Positions 8,801-19,811 are shown, numbered from the stretch's first letter. The stretch is DNA of 64,000 bases from Ischnura elegans (GCF_921293095.1 NC_060247.1:55215111-55279110); one strand, 5' to 3'. Program-made: numbers and translations. The notes: generated by a model from the sequence alone, not told the origin.

Positions 8801-11501
8801 TATAAAATCTTAAACTTTCAATGGGCATGTTTAACGAGTAATGGTTTGAACATGTCTACGGAAAAAATGGCAGCAAAATCTTTATGGATATCATTGAGCA
8901 CTGATAAAATTAAATAGCTGCAACACTTAAGTTTTAGCTTTCGTGCAGACCTTCAGCCGATTCGGTTAAACTTATTTATTAATGGTTTCATTTTCGAGGG
9001 AAAGTTAACAATGGCGTGGTATGGAAACTTGGCTCAAGAGATTTTTTTTTTTTTATGGCTAAAATTATATTCCCATCACATTTTAATTCCAATATTATCT
9101 TTGTGCTTGAATGCACGTGCACAAGGCACTTTTAGCGATTTCTATGGAGCAATCACTTTTACATTTAAAATATTCCAATTCTAATCCATTGAAAATTTCT
9201 AATCAGAAAAATATTTGTCTCGGGGAAAGCGTTGTGGTATGATCCTACGCCGCCATAAAAAAATTCAGAAAAATAGAGTACTTGGGGGCAACGTTTTTGC
9301 ACAAAAATGTCAACGAAGATTATAATTCAGGAGTAAAACATCAATCCAATCTTGATTTATAATTTTTTTTATTTTTTTATCAATCAACGTATAAAAATAT
9401 CCTTCCCCTTTATGCCCGGCATTAATTCAAGACCAGCAGCATTTAAAGAAATCTCCCTACAAATAGAGCCTGATCATATGATACGTCCTCATTATCTTGT
9501 CTCGTTAATGTCATCGGTGTGGATGGAAGAGAGGGGTCCTTGGTGGCTCCGAATTCTTCCCTAAATCGGCCACAGCCTTCGAATCGACGACCTTGAAGGC
9601 GAACCGAAAGTCTGCGGTGGTGGAGCTACCTCTGTTCTAGCCTCAGGGCGAGAGAAATTCGTATTGCCAGAGCGCCCGAAACCACGGACCTTTTTGAGTG
9701 GTAATATAGGGAGAGATGGTTTGAAATGGGATATGAGAGGAACACTTGACTGCCTCACGGTTTGCGAAATAGAGCCATAGAGGTTATTCTCATCGAATCC
9801 CATCTTCAATTTCACATTCGTCCATATTCTTCATTTCCGACAAAACCATAGGGGTTATTCTCATCAAATGTCATCTTTAATATATCCGAATTTGGGCTAT
9901 GTATGCATTTCTTGTAAAATTGATTTTACCTGCCATACCAAAAACTTAATGAAGACGAAGTATGGTTGAATGAAGTAGAGGTTCGACCTACCGCCTTTAG
10001 ATGCCTGGGGCACTCATATTTTTATCACTAACAGGATAACCGTGAACGCAAACTGGCCATTCGATTTTTAAGCTCAATGTTTTTAACTATCTATATTCTT
10101 TCATGAAATGGATCGAAACTATTCCCTATTATCCTCTTTACTCAACTTCGGTGATCGAAACTTCACTATGAGCAGCGGAGTTTCGATTAATTTAGTTTCG
10201 TTCTTGGGAATAAAGTCTCGTCCCGGGTTGAAACTAAACTACCTGATAGTTTTAATTTAGTGCGGGAATGATACTAAACCTAGACCTTGCATTTTCGTTT
10301 CCCTCCGGATCAAAACGAAACATTTTCGTTTCGTTTCACTTGCCATCCCTGAATAAAAACTGTTTATGGACATTAGGCCGGCCCTTATTCCTCAGAATTG
10401 CGAAAAGTTATGTTTTCCTGGTCTCAAAATGATCCAAATGATGTTTATATTCACGTGTTAAAATTTGGTTACTTTAAAATAACGGCAACCCGTGCCCCAA
10501 GGGCCCTAAGTACTAAGGACCCTCAATTGAGTTTTTTGGGGTTGAAAAAGCGCTATTTCTATGTAAAACGTAAAAGTAAAGTTCTGTAGGGCCGATTTTC
10601 TGTTTGTTTTAACCTATCTCTAAGCGTTTAGGAGATATCGTCCGTCGTAATGCAATCCCCCCTTGGGCGCCACCCCGCACCGCGGCACCGCTGAGGTATG
10701 TCCCGCACCACTTACTAGAGACTCTACACGCTTAGAAATAGGTTAAAACAAACAGAAAATGGGCCCTAAAGGATTTTGCTCTTACGTTTTACATAGAAAT
10801 AGCGCTTTTTCAGCCCCAAAAAACTCAATTGAGGGTCCTTAGTACTTAGGGCCCTTGGGGCACGGGTTGCCGTTATTTTAAAGTAACCAAATTTTAACAT
10901 GTGAATATGAACACCATTTGGATCATTTTGAGACCAGGAAAACATAACTTCTCGCAATTCTGAAAAATAAGGGCCGGCCTAATGGACATGGTTGACTTAG
11001 AATGTTCATAGTATCTATAATGTGAGTCTTGATAACTCCCAACCAACATCAACATCAATAACAAATATCAAACGTTACAACGTCTATAAGATCGTATTGC
11101 TAAAAGTAAAGAGGTTAGAGGAGATTCCGATTTAGAGTGAACGGCTATATAATGAGGAAAAGCGGACGCCGACAAAAGAGGAAAAAGAAAGACCAGAGGC
11201 GTTCTAAATACGGGTGAGGAAGATTATAAAAACCCAAGTGTCAAAAAAACCTCAACTTGAGTCAAGAGAACTTGATTCCTAGAGAAGCCCTAATTGATTC
11301 TACAGCCAACATACTCAATTCCTAAACATTTTCAACCATCAATAACGACTGTCTTAATCTGATTTATTTCAGTTTACTCTGCGATCTGGAGTGGCCAACC
11401 GTCGCAAAGGAATCATGGAGCAATCACTGCTGGGAGCACTTAATTCAAACGGTTCACAGGGCGAAAGAGTAATTAATAAAATCAGGACAGAGAAACAATA
11501 A
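5780..11501 (+). CDS. Three-exon gene for a small secreted protein, 92 aa, family unknown
   Basis: Predicted from splice signals: exon 1 5780-5866, exon 2 8395-8457, exon 3 11373-11501, all joined in phase 0. Donors are GTAAGT at 5867 and 8458. Acceptors are TTTTTTCAG ending at 8394 and GATTTATTTCAG ending at 11372. The protein begins MSRPSQLVFVIASLLFCGFV, a typical signal peptide with likely cleavage near ADTEG (residues 21-25). The mature chain of about 67 residues has no Cys, two N-glycosylation sequons (NIT at 47-49, NGS at 78-80) and a basic NRRKG cluster (59-63) that could be a processing site. Ordinary length for an insect secreted peptide, propeptide or immune effector, but I do not recognise the family and assign no function. 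Introns are 2528 and 2915 bases and carry several repeats. Confidence 0.7.
6797..6930. mobile_element. Palindromic (foldback) MITE-like element
   Basis: Arms of about 52 bases, TTAAAATTAAAAAGAAGA... and its reverse complement ending ...TCTTCTTTTTAATTTTAA, flank a short AT-rich centre. Near-identical segments include TTTCACATTAATATTTATTC and its complement. The small size and perfect arms suggest a recent foldback MITE. No family assigned. Confidence 0.7.
7578..7770 (+). repeat. Dispersed repeat, copy in intron 1
   Basis: About 190 bases from AACTCCCAACCAACATCAAC to AGGCGTTCTAGATACGGG match 11033-11230 in the same orientation at roughly 85%, with small indels. The shared blocks include ATCAAACGTTACA, GATTTAGAGTGAACGGCTAT and AAGCGGACGCCG. 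No coding content recognised. Confidence 0.75.
8395..8457 (+). CDS. Exon 2 of the secreted-peptide gene
   Basis: 63 bases, 21 codons, reading GHKGIFFPVVAVPLNGNITAT between TTTTTTCAG and GTAAGT. Phase 0 at both ends, so the exon could be skipped without a frameshift. It carries the NIT sequon and a hydrophobic FFPVVAVPL core. Confidence 0.68.
9955..10351 (-). mobile_element. hAT-like fragment, minus orientation
   Basis: The reverse complement begins CAGGGATGGCAAGTGAAACG and follows 41873 to about 42275 through the AACCCGGGACGAAACT, GGAGGGAAACG, AATCGAATGGCCAGTTTG and TTCATTCAACCATACTTCG blocks. This copy lacks the far terminus, so it is truncated. Its end at 10351 lies only 20 bases from the foldback element at 10372. 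Confidence 0.65.
10372..10983. mobile_element. 612-bp foldback element with mirror-image open frames
   Basis: Arms of about 250 bases (10372-10627 and 10728-10983) are near-perfect reverse complements and end in ATTAGGCCGGCCCTTATT. A GC-rich spacer of about 100 bases lies between. GGAC flanks both sides (10368-10371, 10984-10987), a possible 4-bp target duplication. Each arm carries the same 63-codon open frame (10398-10589 on +, 10766-10957 on -, beginning MRKVMFSWSQNDPN and MREVMFSWSQNDPN), a consequence of the palindrome. No transposase domain is recognisable. Confidence 0.8.
11033..11230 (+). repeat. Dispersed repeat, copy in intron 2
   Basis: Sister of 7578-7770, same orientation, beginning AACTCCCAACCAACATCAAC. 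It starts 50 bases after the foldback element. Confidence 0.75.
11373..11501 (+). CDS. Exon 3 of the secreted-peptide gene, with stop
   Basis: 43 codons including TAA (11499-11501), reading FTLRSGVANRRKGIMEQSLL..., after a strong acceptor. Charged and Ser/Asn/Gly-rich, with the basic NRRKG cluster and the NGS sequon, and no Cys. Confidence 0.68.
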   Translation, partial: FTLRSGVANRRKGIMEQSLLGALNSNGSQGERVINKIRTEKQ

Positions 11502-11850
11502 ATTCTACCAGTGAGCGTGTCTAAAACAACGGATTCCCTGACTGCAGAACATCATCCAAGCACATTTTAAAGACCAAATATCTTTCACCAAGACCAAAAC
11601 TATGGCTCACTGGTTGCTTCATCCTGTGACATGGTTTCACTAAGAGACTTATTCAACTGCCAGCTTCTCAACATGGAAATCACTCTCGGAGTAAGCACTC
11701 CTGAAGAATTATTTTTACTACATAATGTGTGCGGGGAAATGTGCACTTGACTTGCGTAAAGTGTACCCCAGCAAGTACCCATACCACCATGATAAAGTGT
11801 AAAATGCTTCTCAACGGTCGGTGTAATTAAAGCATATCCTTTACTACGAA

Positions 11851-11861
11851 AATAAAATAAA
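11851..11861 (+). terminator. Candidate poly(A) signals of the secreted-peptide gene
   Basis: Two overlapping AATAAA hexamers (11851-11856, 11856-11861) follow the stop codon by 350 bases, giving a 3' UTR of about 370-390 bases. An AATAAA also overlaps the stop codon itself (11497-11502) but is probably too early. Confidence 0.45.
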
Positions 11862-11869
11862 TCCAAAGA

Positions 11870-12330
11870 TAGCATTCAATATATACTTAACAGAATATCA
11901 CCCACACTAACTATTGATATTTATTTTCCCATCTAGTTTTTTTTCAAAGGATATTTATAAAGAGAAAGAAAAAGAATATAAAATTCACTATACTTGAATG
12001 AGAGTCGACGAAAATGAAGGCAGTGAAGGAGCATTCAACTATTTATTGAGTGTGTGATTGAGAGAAAGATTATATATATTTTCTCATTCCCAGTTGCACG
12101 TTTGGGTGATATGGAAAGTTCAGACATAATCACTCCTCCCAAAATATACGATAGAGATGTTTTAACTTTCATTGTTATTACCATATTATCTGATGAGGAA
12201 TATATAATTGAGGTCACTAATTACCAACCTTACGTCAATAAATTGTTTAAGAGCAAATTTACACTAAAAATTTCGAACTAATAGCAATTACCAACACTTT
12301 GAATCCAAAACCTCATTCAGGGCGTAAGTA
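11870..12330. other. Intergenic, nothing recognised
   Basis: AT-rich. Overlapping open frames on both strands at 12035-12281 have no family resemblance and are probably chance. Confidence 0.4.
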
Positions 12331-12335
12331 ATTAA

Positions 12336-12593
12336 CCCATCATAATCCAATGCTGCTTACAAGAAGTTGGATCGGGTTAGGATGGGTTTTGAATGTAAGC
12401 AACATTAAAAATGTAGAAATGATCTGCTCTATTCAGGAAATATCTTAGCTACGCATTATTTTGTGGTGTTAACTGTAATGATTAATAATTTATCCACCAA
12501 AATATTTATAATTGAGTGCAAAATTGTCGAGTTTTTATGATGAAAAATCTTGAAATTTGAATTCTACCAAAAGTAACTCTGGGTTAGAAAGGG
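12336..12593. mobile_element. Possible short piggyBac-like element
   Basis: TTAA at 12332-12335 is followed by CCCATCATAATCCA, and GGGTTAGAAAGGG is followed by TTAA at 12594-12597. The ends match as inverted repeats at about 11 of 17 positions. This fits a decayed non-autonomous piggyBac-like element with TTAA target duplications, but TTAA is common in AT-rich DNA. Confidence 0.4.
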
Positions 12594-12599
12594 TTAAAG

Positions 12600-14210
12600 C
12601 CGTAATTGTGGAAAATAGTCAAAACTTGATATGGCGAAGGAATCATTTGGCAAAAAATTAGTCCTCTTTAGTTGAAATTTACATTGAAAATACCGAGATA
12701 GTAGGTCTTGATTATGTGCTTACTGACATATCGTTTTACACCATATAGAATTTAAAAACACAGCTGAAAATATAGAAAAAAAACGCAAATATTTAAGGAT
12801 AACTCACATCATGAATAGTCAAGAGCCGATGGTTACAATAAACATTAAAATAAAAACAAAAAATGCATTGAATTATTGATAATTATCATTTATTTCATTG
12901 CACATTTAAATAATTCGTGATACATCCGTCAATCAGTTCTTCATTAAATATTAATGAAGCAATTGGCATTGATACTTTCAATGCGACAAAAGAATAACTT
13001 AAAACCCAAAGAATCGTCCATATTCGATTGTATTTCATTCAAAAATGCTTTTAACATTTAAAAATGCTTTTTTAAATTAAATGCTTTCAGCAAGATTTGA
13101 TAAATATATACATAATTTAGGAAACAAACACGCACCCTGCCATTAGCATGAGCTATGTATGTAGCTCAGCATCAGAGGTCATATTCATACCCAGCCGATT
13201 CAACGAATCGGTCACTATACCACTAATTAAAAAAAAATGAGATCTCTTCTCTTCGATGCAGAATTAGGTGCCTCCACGTTTTTAGGAAGAGAATATTATA
13301 TGAATTCAAGAAAGGAAATAAAAACTATGGAGGAATTTTGTTCTGCCCAAGTGTGATCAGCACTTGCATGCAGAGCAGATTCCTTTCACAATCCTGAGCA
13401 TCTTATCAGAGCACTTAAAACTTGCCAACTCTCTCCATCTATTTATTAGTGTACAGGGAAAACAACCTCCCATCATGCTTCGAGCCAATCAGTTCTGAGA
13501 GGTGCATGAAAAAAAGACTCCACACCTGTGGATTTAACCCGACAATGACACAGCAAATAGTTCATTCGGGCAGCGAAGAATAGCATTCGCTTCGAACCCA
13601 AAAATAACAGAATCATTAGCAAGCGAAATATATAAAAATAATAGAAATATTTACAAGCCGTGGAGGGAATTATTCACCCTGACGCGAGATTTCTTTCGGT
13701 TGAAACGTAATGAAATCGTCCTTGTGATGCACAAAGGTTGTAAATGATTTATGCGAATCACGTAACAGAAATGTATCTTTTCTAGGAATATAAAAATAGA
13801 CTTTTCGTGAAAAATTCGACAGCTTAGGTGCGCTGTCGTACTCGGGTAAATGTTTTTGCTATTTTGACAGTGATTTTTTTAGTCTAAATTTGACATTATA
13901 TTAAATTATTTCGCTTCTAAATGTCCTGAAGCCACTGCGGACGGAGATGATTAACTTTGAGACTTCACCTTAATATTTCAATCCTTAGAATCGCACTATC
14001 GTTCGGGCGTTGCTTGATCAAGGCCTGTTTGTTGTTATATAAAAGAGAATATCCTTCCCTTGGATAAAACCAATCGATATCCATTCTTAAAGACGGTCTA
14101 GAGTCGTTTCCAAAGCAAGTAAGGCGGCCAGAACACATCTGGGAACTCCTCCCACATCTTTTCTTCCCCTCTCGGCCACGCGGTTCCGGCTGAGTCAGTA
14201 TTTTGTTCTT
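12600..14210. other. Downstream flank of the acetyltransferase gene, no feature seen
   Basis: No open frame of note. The part next to 14213 is presumably 3' UTR on the - strand. I saw no close canonical poly(A) hexamer on that strand. The first TTTATT (reverse AATAAA) is at 13442-13447, about 770 bases past the stop. Confidence 0.4.
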
Positions 14211-14213
14211 TCA

Positions 14214-14945
14214 TTATATCCTGAGGGCGTAGCACTTGATGTGGGTGTGGGGCTCCTCAGGCTTGATCGGCTGCACCGCCCTCTCCCCGTACACCTTCAC
14301 CTCCATCTCAGCGTAGTCCTCGTAGCTCAGCGAGTACACGCAATCCAGACCCGCCCTTTCCATCGCCTTGGCCGAGAACGCCGAGGTGCAATCCACCCGG
14401 AAAAGAGGGTACCCTTTACGCTTGGCCAGGTCGATGGACTGCTGCAGGAGGGCCGTGGCGATACCCCTTCCCCTGCACGAGTCGTCCACCGATATGATCC
14501 TCAGCTCGAACTGACGGTCAACGCCGAAGCAGCCCAACACGTCCGCGTTCCGCTCGACCGTTTCCAGGAGCCGGAGGATCCGCTTGAACTTCGGGTCGAG
14601 GCATAGGTCAGCCTCCTCGGCGAGGAGATCGGCGTCGCCTGGTTTCCCGTCGCCGTTGAGGGAGACGCCGATGATCTTGCCGGCCGCGGCACCGCCGGTC
14701 CCGGATTCGACGGCCATCAGGGAGAGGCCTTGTTTGAGGGTGGAGAGGCAGTGGGCCTCGAGGAAGAGCGAGGTTCCGGAGCCGTCCTGTGGGACGAGTT
14801 CGACGGCTCGGTTGATGGGCTCATCCCTGAAGAAGAAGCGGCGGAGGAAGTCGAGGACCCGCTCCGCGTCGCCCGGAGCAACTGGCAGGATCTCGTATCC
14901 GGAGTAGGTGGCCAAAGAGACGTCCTTGGAGGCACCCAAGAGTGT
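14214..14945 (-). CDS. Arylalkylamine N-acetyltransferase-like (GNAT), last exon
   Basis: An open frame of 243 codons, GC-rich against its AT-rich surroundings, ending ...HIKCYALRI-TAA. On the - strand it follows a strong acceptor (TTTTTCTCTTCCTCTCAG), so it begins TLLGASKDV in phase 0. No ATG starts the frame: the initiator must lie in an upstream exon (higher coordinates). GNAT features, numbered from the Leu codon before GAS: FLRRFFFRDEPIN (31-43), whose Glu40 corresponds to the proposed catalytic Glu of insect AANATs, then the acetyl-CoA motif RIISVDDSCRGRGIATALL (147-165) and AFSAKAMERAGLDCVYSLSYEDY (187-209). Known members acetylate dopamine, serotonin or related arylalkylamines in cuticle tanning, melatonin synthesis or amine inactivation. 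The substrate here cannot be told. Full domain length, no internal break. Confidence 0.88.
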   Translation of the reverse strand, partial: TLLGASKDVSLATYSGYEILPVAPGDAERVLDFLRRFFFRDEPINRAVELVPQDGSGTSLFLEAHCLSTLKQGLSLMAVESGTGGAAAGKIIGVSLNGDGKPGDADLLAEEADLCLDPKFKRILRLLETVERNADVLGCFGVDRQFELRIISVDDSCRGRGIATALLQQSIDLAKRKGYPLFRVDCTSAFSAKAMERAGLDCVYSLSYEDYAEMEVKVYGERAVQPIKPEEPHTHIKCYALRI

Positions 14946-15855
14946 CTGAGAGGAAGAGAAAAAACAATTTAAAAGAGGTTAGCGCTGTCTGATTGCATTG
15001 CATCGAGGATAATAAATATTTCATATCATTATTACTTTTTGGGGTTAATTTACTTATTACTTTCGTAACATGAAATAATGACTATTTTTTGGTGACTCCA
15101 TCAGGGGTTACTTAGATAGAGAGGTTTAATTAGGCAATGATTACAGTACATTTTCTAGTAATACCTTCAATAATAAAGATCTATTTAGATTCCAAAACAA
15201 AATGTGAAACATCTGTAATGTCAGCGAATCATGACTGAAATAATCACAATACACTCAAATTACATTTAAAACAATATAATAAAACGCGTGATGAGAAATT
15301 AGCAATTTTAGAGATACATATTTCGCTGGATTTATGTTATAGTTTCAGTTTCCATCATTATCGCTCTTTAATCATTGACATGAATGTTGGAAATGAGACA
15401 TAACCACACAGATTATACAGAATCTATATTATACGAAGATAAAGAAAAAAAAACTTATAAATAAGTAAGACTTATCCTATGTGATTCGTTTACTCTTAAC
15501 TTTTTAAGATAAAACAAAGAAATTTTAAAAAATCTAAAATTTCAAAATATAAGAGGTTCATTTTTTCCTGATTAATAGAAAAAGTGGTGTTTGGCCAGTA
15601 CCAAAATGAGATGCTTATCCTACAGGATAACCCTAAAATATTTGTATGCATAGAGCAGGCAAAATAATTGAATAAGTATTGGCCGATTAATTGCACCGCC
15701 GTTTCAAGATCATTTTCAATTAATTTCTCATAAAAGAGTAATTATCATGATTAATTTTCTTCTCTGTGTATTTTCGCATTCATTAAATTAAAACACCTCA
15801 CTCTTAATGGTTTACTACTTTGAACTATGGGGGAAATAAATCACGGCCTTTCTTC
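14946..15855 (-). other. Presumed intron upstream of the acetyltransferase exon
   Basis: Begins (on -) at the TCTCAG acceptor. AT-rich, with no recognisable exon. Confidence 0.35.
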
Positions 15856-15859
15856 TCAC

Positions 15860-16680
15860 AGGACGCGAATTATCAGCCTTTTCTAGGTCAGATGTTTCAC
15901 ATGAGCGTATCCAATCAATACTTGCCGATCATTTACATCTTTGAAAAGGATTTTATATATTTTATTGCCACAAGCAAAAAAAAATAAGGTCAGGGAGACA
16001 ATTGGAGGCGCACAGACGCATTTGTAACCCGTCACGCGGACTATAAATCGCCCGAGAGAATAGAACATGATCTACACCGCGAAGCGAAAATCACGAGAGC
16101 CGTGTAGCAAGTGAACGGCTCAATGACCTTTATCCCTCGACCTACGCGCTCCGAAAGACACGACCGGGAAAGGAAGTAACAACCACTCATTCCGCTGCAG
16201 GAAGAGAGGAAGAAACAGAAGAATATTATGGGTATCCCTATCGGACGAAGGTCAATTTCACACTTCCAGACGCAAAGAGAGATGCCGTAACCAGGCGCAC
16301 GGTCTATTTCCCCACTTAACGCGAAGGCAGCGCCCATAGCGACAACGGCTTCCTGAGTAACGACACTCAAGGTGTTGTGCAGCGGGAAGAGAGAGAGAGA
16401 GAGGAAAAAACGAGGTTCACTGCCCGTTTGAGCTTCCAAGGACGGCTGACATTCAAAAATGAGCGCTGTCGAGATCATCGACGATAGGCCTTTCTAAGAC
16501 TTTTATCGTGGGCTGGCCAGCTATTCGCCTCGCCCTTGGCTTTCTTCCGCGGCGGAGGACCGGACTTTCCCGGGATCCACGGCTCCTTTCCCTGAGGCGT
16601 CGACCACCCGTCGGGCCGGACCTTTCCCACTCGAACTACGCCTAGGTGGTCAAACTACGCATACACAATTCCGTGAAAGA
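15860..16680 (-). promoter_or_regulatory. CpG-rich block, candidate promoter or first exon of the acetyltransferase gene
   Basis: Many CG dinucleotides (for example CCGCGGCGGAGGACCGG at 16547) in an otherwise AT-rich region, 1-1.7 kb upstream of the - strand acetyltransferase exon. On the - strand a GATAAAA-type box (about 16507) precedes a 145-codon open frame (16041-16478, ATG at 16478) that resembles no protein known to me. A (GA)n run lies at 16389-16404. I infer a promoter or leader exon from position and composition only. Confidence 0.25.
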
Positions 16681-16972
16681 CTGAGCTCTTTAAGTTCCGG
16701 ATAAATATGAGTCAAAGAAAAACTAGAGTGACGTAAACTAAGGCCGCTCCGCAAGGTTTTGTGACATGCCTATTGAAAAGTGTGACTATACGTAATAAAC
16801 GTGAAGATAGAAGTACGAGTAGTGGCCAATAAAAATCCTAAACTGAAATCAGTAGTAAAAGTATCTTCCATATCATGTTCTCTTGATCAGAAGTTATTTA
16901 ATTCATTTGTATTTAACATTTACATTCAAGGATTTAACCATAAGGCAGTTCATAATTTTATGCATGAATTAA

Positions 16973-17386
16973 CCCGGTAACGCCTGAATTAACAATTTCA
17001 TCCCAACTTTTTCGTAATATTCAACTGTAAAATCTGATTGATTAGATGCAAATGAAATTCTTTTAGCACTAATAGTCTTGAAGATACAGCCTGCTACAAT
17101 GTGGTACCGCTAGGGTCAAAAATCGAAATTAAATAGGCATTAGTAATTTCACATTTTAAAACCAGAAACGTTAAAAATTTTCAATTTTGAATAATAAATT
17201 ATCAAAATTACTCAAAAATGTCAAATCTGCTTAAAAAGGCAAACTTTTCACAAAAACGTAATTATAAATATGCTTATTAGTTTTAAACTCTCAAAATCCC
17301 GAACAAATTACAATAAATAACAAAAAAAGCTCGTTTAGTGTTGCACTACCAGCTGGTACCATATGGTACCGGCAGGCGTTAACGGG
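16973..17386. mobile_element. Non-autonomous piggyBac-like element
   Basis: TTAA flanks both ends (16969-16972, 17387-17390). The termini are inverted repeats: CCCGGTAACGCCTG on the left, CAGGCGTTAACGGG on the right. The 414-bp interior is AT-rich without a transposase. A perfect 16-bp palindrome GGTACCATATGGTACC (17355-17370) lies just inside the right terminus. Confidence 0.7.
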
Positions 17387-17390
17387 TTAA

Positions 17391-19800
17391 TGCCTAGAGC
17401 AATGCCGGCATAAAAATTAGCAGATACTGCTTTTGATTTACGTTTTTTTTTTTCAATCCTATCTAAAGTTTGGTTAGAAAATATTTTGCATTAGAATGTA
17501 AAGGAACCCTTCGCTTTAATTTCTCATTTTTTTGGCAGAACTACCATACATTGGGTGCCAATAAAGGCCCTTCAACTTGATCAATCAACAAAATATCTCT
17601 GCAAGTGAAGGATTCTGAGAATTGCAACTAATTATAGACATTAAATGTTCAAGAAAATAATTGGGTTGAGCAGACAAATCGTCCTCATAAATATTTTATC
17701 CCGTCCGTCGATTATAAAATTATAACGGGTAAGGTTGAATTATAATATCAAAAGTTAATTGAAAGGAATGAATAATTAATAAATTACGTATATTCTTGAA
17801 ATATAAATTTAGTCTCTAAACCAGAAACATTTAACAATAAATTATCAACTGAGAGATACATAAAAAAGTTTGGGAAGTCACTTTGACTGGGCATAAGAGA
17901 AATTTTCGATTTTTACGAGTGTACAACTTCAAGGAAGAAAAAAAATTCGACGAATGCAGGAAGAAGATAAATGGAGGCGGAAACGTATGAGCGGGAAAAG
18001 AGGAAGGTTAGTTAACATTTTTGGGAATGAGACGACTCTAAGCCTTGGTGACGACAGAGTTGCCACTCTAATAATATATACAAACAAGATCGTGTAAACT
18101 TGCGTCAATTTTCTCATGGAAAATGGAAAAAGGCATCAAATTAAATACTTGTTAACAAAATTCATTAATATCATCACACTTATTCTCCTTCGTGATCACT
18201 AATACTATGGAAATAAAAAACATGAAAAGAAACGCAAGCGTCGTTATTAGCCAATGAGACACGTTAGGTGCATCAGGTGATCCAGGATTTTGACATTTTA
18301 ATCTTTTTCAAATGCGTTGCGGTCTAAAACTGCTCTTTTCTGCGTTAACTCTGTGCCTACATGGTACTGGAAAGTTAAGGTGTCGTTGAAGAAGCTGACC
18401 ACGCTCGCTAAGACCGCAACGATCCTCACAGTAATTAACGAGCGCCGATTATCGCCGTGTAATCTTCCTGAAGCATCAAGATCCGACAAGCTACACTAAT
18501 TATCGCCCATTCAGTTGTACTCTATCGCTCTAAGCTGAAAAATGGCTATACATGCACAAGGAATGCCAAGCAAGACTACAATACAATGTATAAAACAGCC
18601 TGTAACCACCGGTGGAGTGAGACCCAGCAGACCTCAACCCAAGGAACGGTTCTAAAATATATTTAATCACAAACGGCTGCTCGTATGAAGGAATAATTTG
18701 TTGCGATTTAATTATAGAAATGTAATAAATAAATATTAATTGGCGGGTTCAACTAGCGCGCAAAAATAATATGCTTGCTTCTTGAAATGAAATACCCTAG
18801 TACGACTGTATAAGGCATAATAATAACTCAAAAAACATTGCTATGAACGATTTTTATGTTGAAATAACCGCCAAACGTTCATGTTTATCCTACGTTACCC
18901 TATGTTCTAAAATAAAAGTTAGCATATTATTTGTACTTAGATATTAGAATCGTGCAATTATGCGAGAGGTTTATGCCCAAAAACAAGATATTTCATGCAG
19001 TCGAGTGAAAATGAAACATTTCCTTTCGTCACTGACAGGATAAGATTTTTAAGATGTTATACCGTAGAGGATGAAAATTGCTTGCAGATCATCAAACTGG
19101 TATGGCTACATTCTAGCGTCAATGATCTTAAATTAAAATTTATGATTGTTGACAGCATATCAGTCGAGAGAGACAGCATATTAATTCACTCATTTCAACT
19201 AAAAAATGAGTTATAATGAAAGTAGGATATATTTTTGAATTGCAAATTTATATACACTTTAGAAATTCAAATTTGACCGTTATTTTTAAGCCTCCGCAAG
19301 AAATTATTAATGCGAACATTGTACGCTTTCATCAAAATTTAACATACCTCATTTCTCGAGCTTGCGGTATCGAAGCATGCCGACTTACAACCGATTAAAA
19401 CCGGATTACACCCGATTCGAGTATCCTTTATTCCGAAGCATTCCGAACTCTCCACAAGTGGTAATAATCGAGCGTATTTCAACCACGTTGAGTGACGTCA
19501 TGGAACCGTTCATGCAAGTCTCCAGACACTTCACCTAGCTTCTTTGAAGTGGTTTGAAAAAGGGAAGGCATTAGACAGCGTGGGTCTCGACGTAATGGGC
19601 TCGCGTAATACCCATGGGTTAAGCATAGCTAATTCAGCTTAGGGAAGTTAGAATATCCCACCCTCATTGAGGTGGAATAAGCTACAATTATCCTAAACTA
19701 CAAGTAACTGTTCCACACCTACCCGATGGTTCAATCTTAAGGTTGGTATCGGTATGTTAGGGTAGGCTACACCCTGGATGAGCCACAGACAGGTTAGGTC
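17391..19800. other. Intergenic, nothing recognised
   Basis: AT-rich with scattered short open frames on both strands that overlap one another (18298-18499) or lack any family signature (18995-19398). Confidence 0.4.
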
Positions 19801-19811
19801 TACTCATTTAG

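Larger units (their letters stand above)
8458..11372 (+). other. Intron 2 of the secreted-peptide gene
   Basis: 2915 bases bounded by GTAAGT and TTATTTCAG. It holds a GC-rich unexplained patch (about 9530-9700), a hAT-like fragment (9955-10351), a 612-bp foldback element (10372-10983) and the second copy of the intron-1 repeat (11033-11230). Confidence 0.6.

Noticed and set aside
10398-10957. Two similar 63-codon genes in opposite orientation
   Set aside because: They are the two arms of one foldback element, so the similarity follows from the palindrome.
12185-12215. CTGATGAGG as a hammerhead core
   Set aside because: No stem II and no GAAA within range.
14241-14907. Several long + strand and alternative-frame open frames
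   Set aside because: Shadows of the GC-rich acetyltransferase exon on the - strand.
16041-16478. 145-codon - strand frame as an independent gene
   Set aside because: No recognisable domain. High GC in the block makes stop codons rare. Kept only as part of a candidate promoter or leader region.
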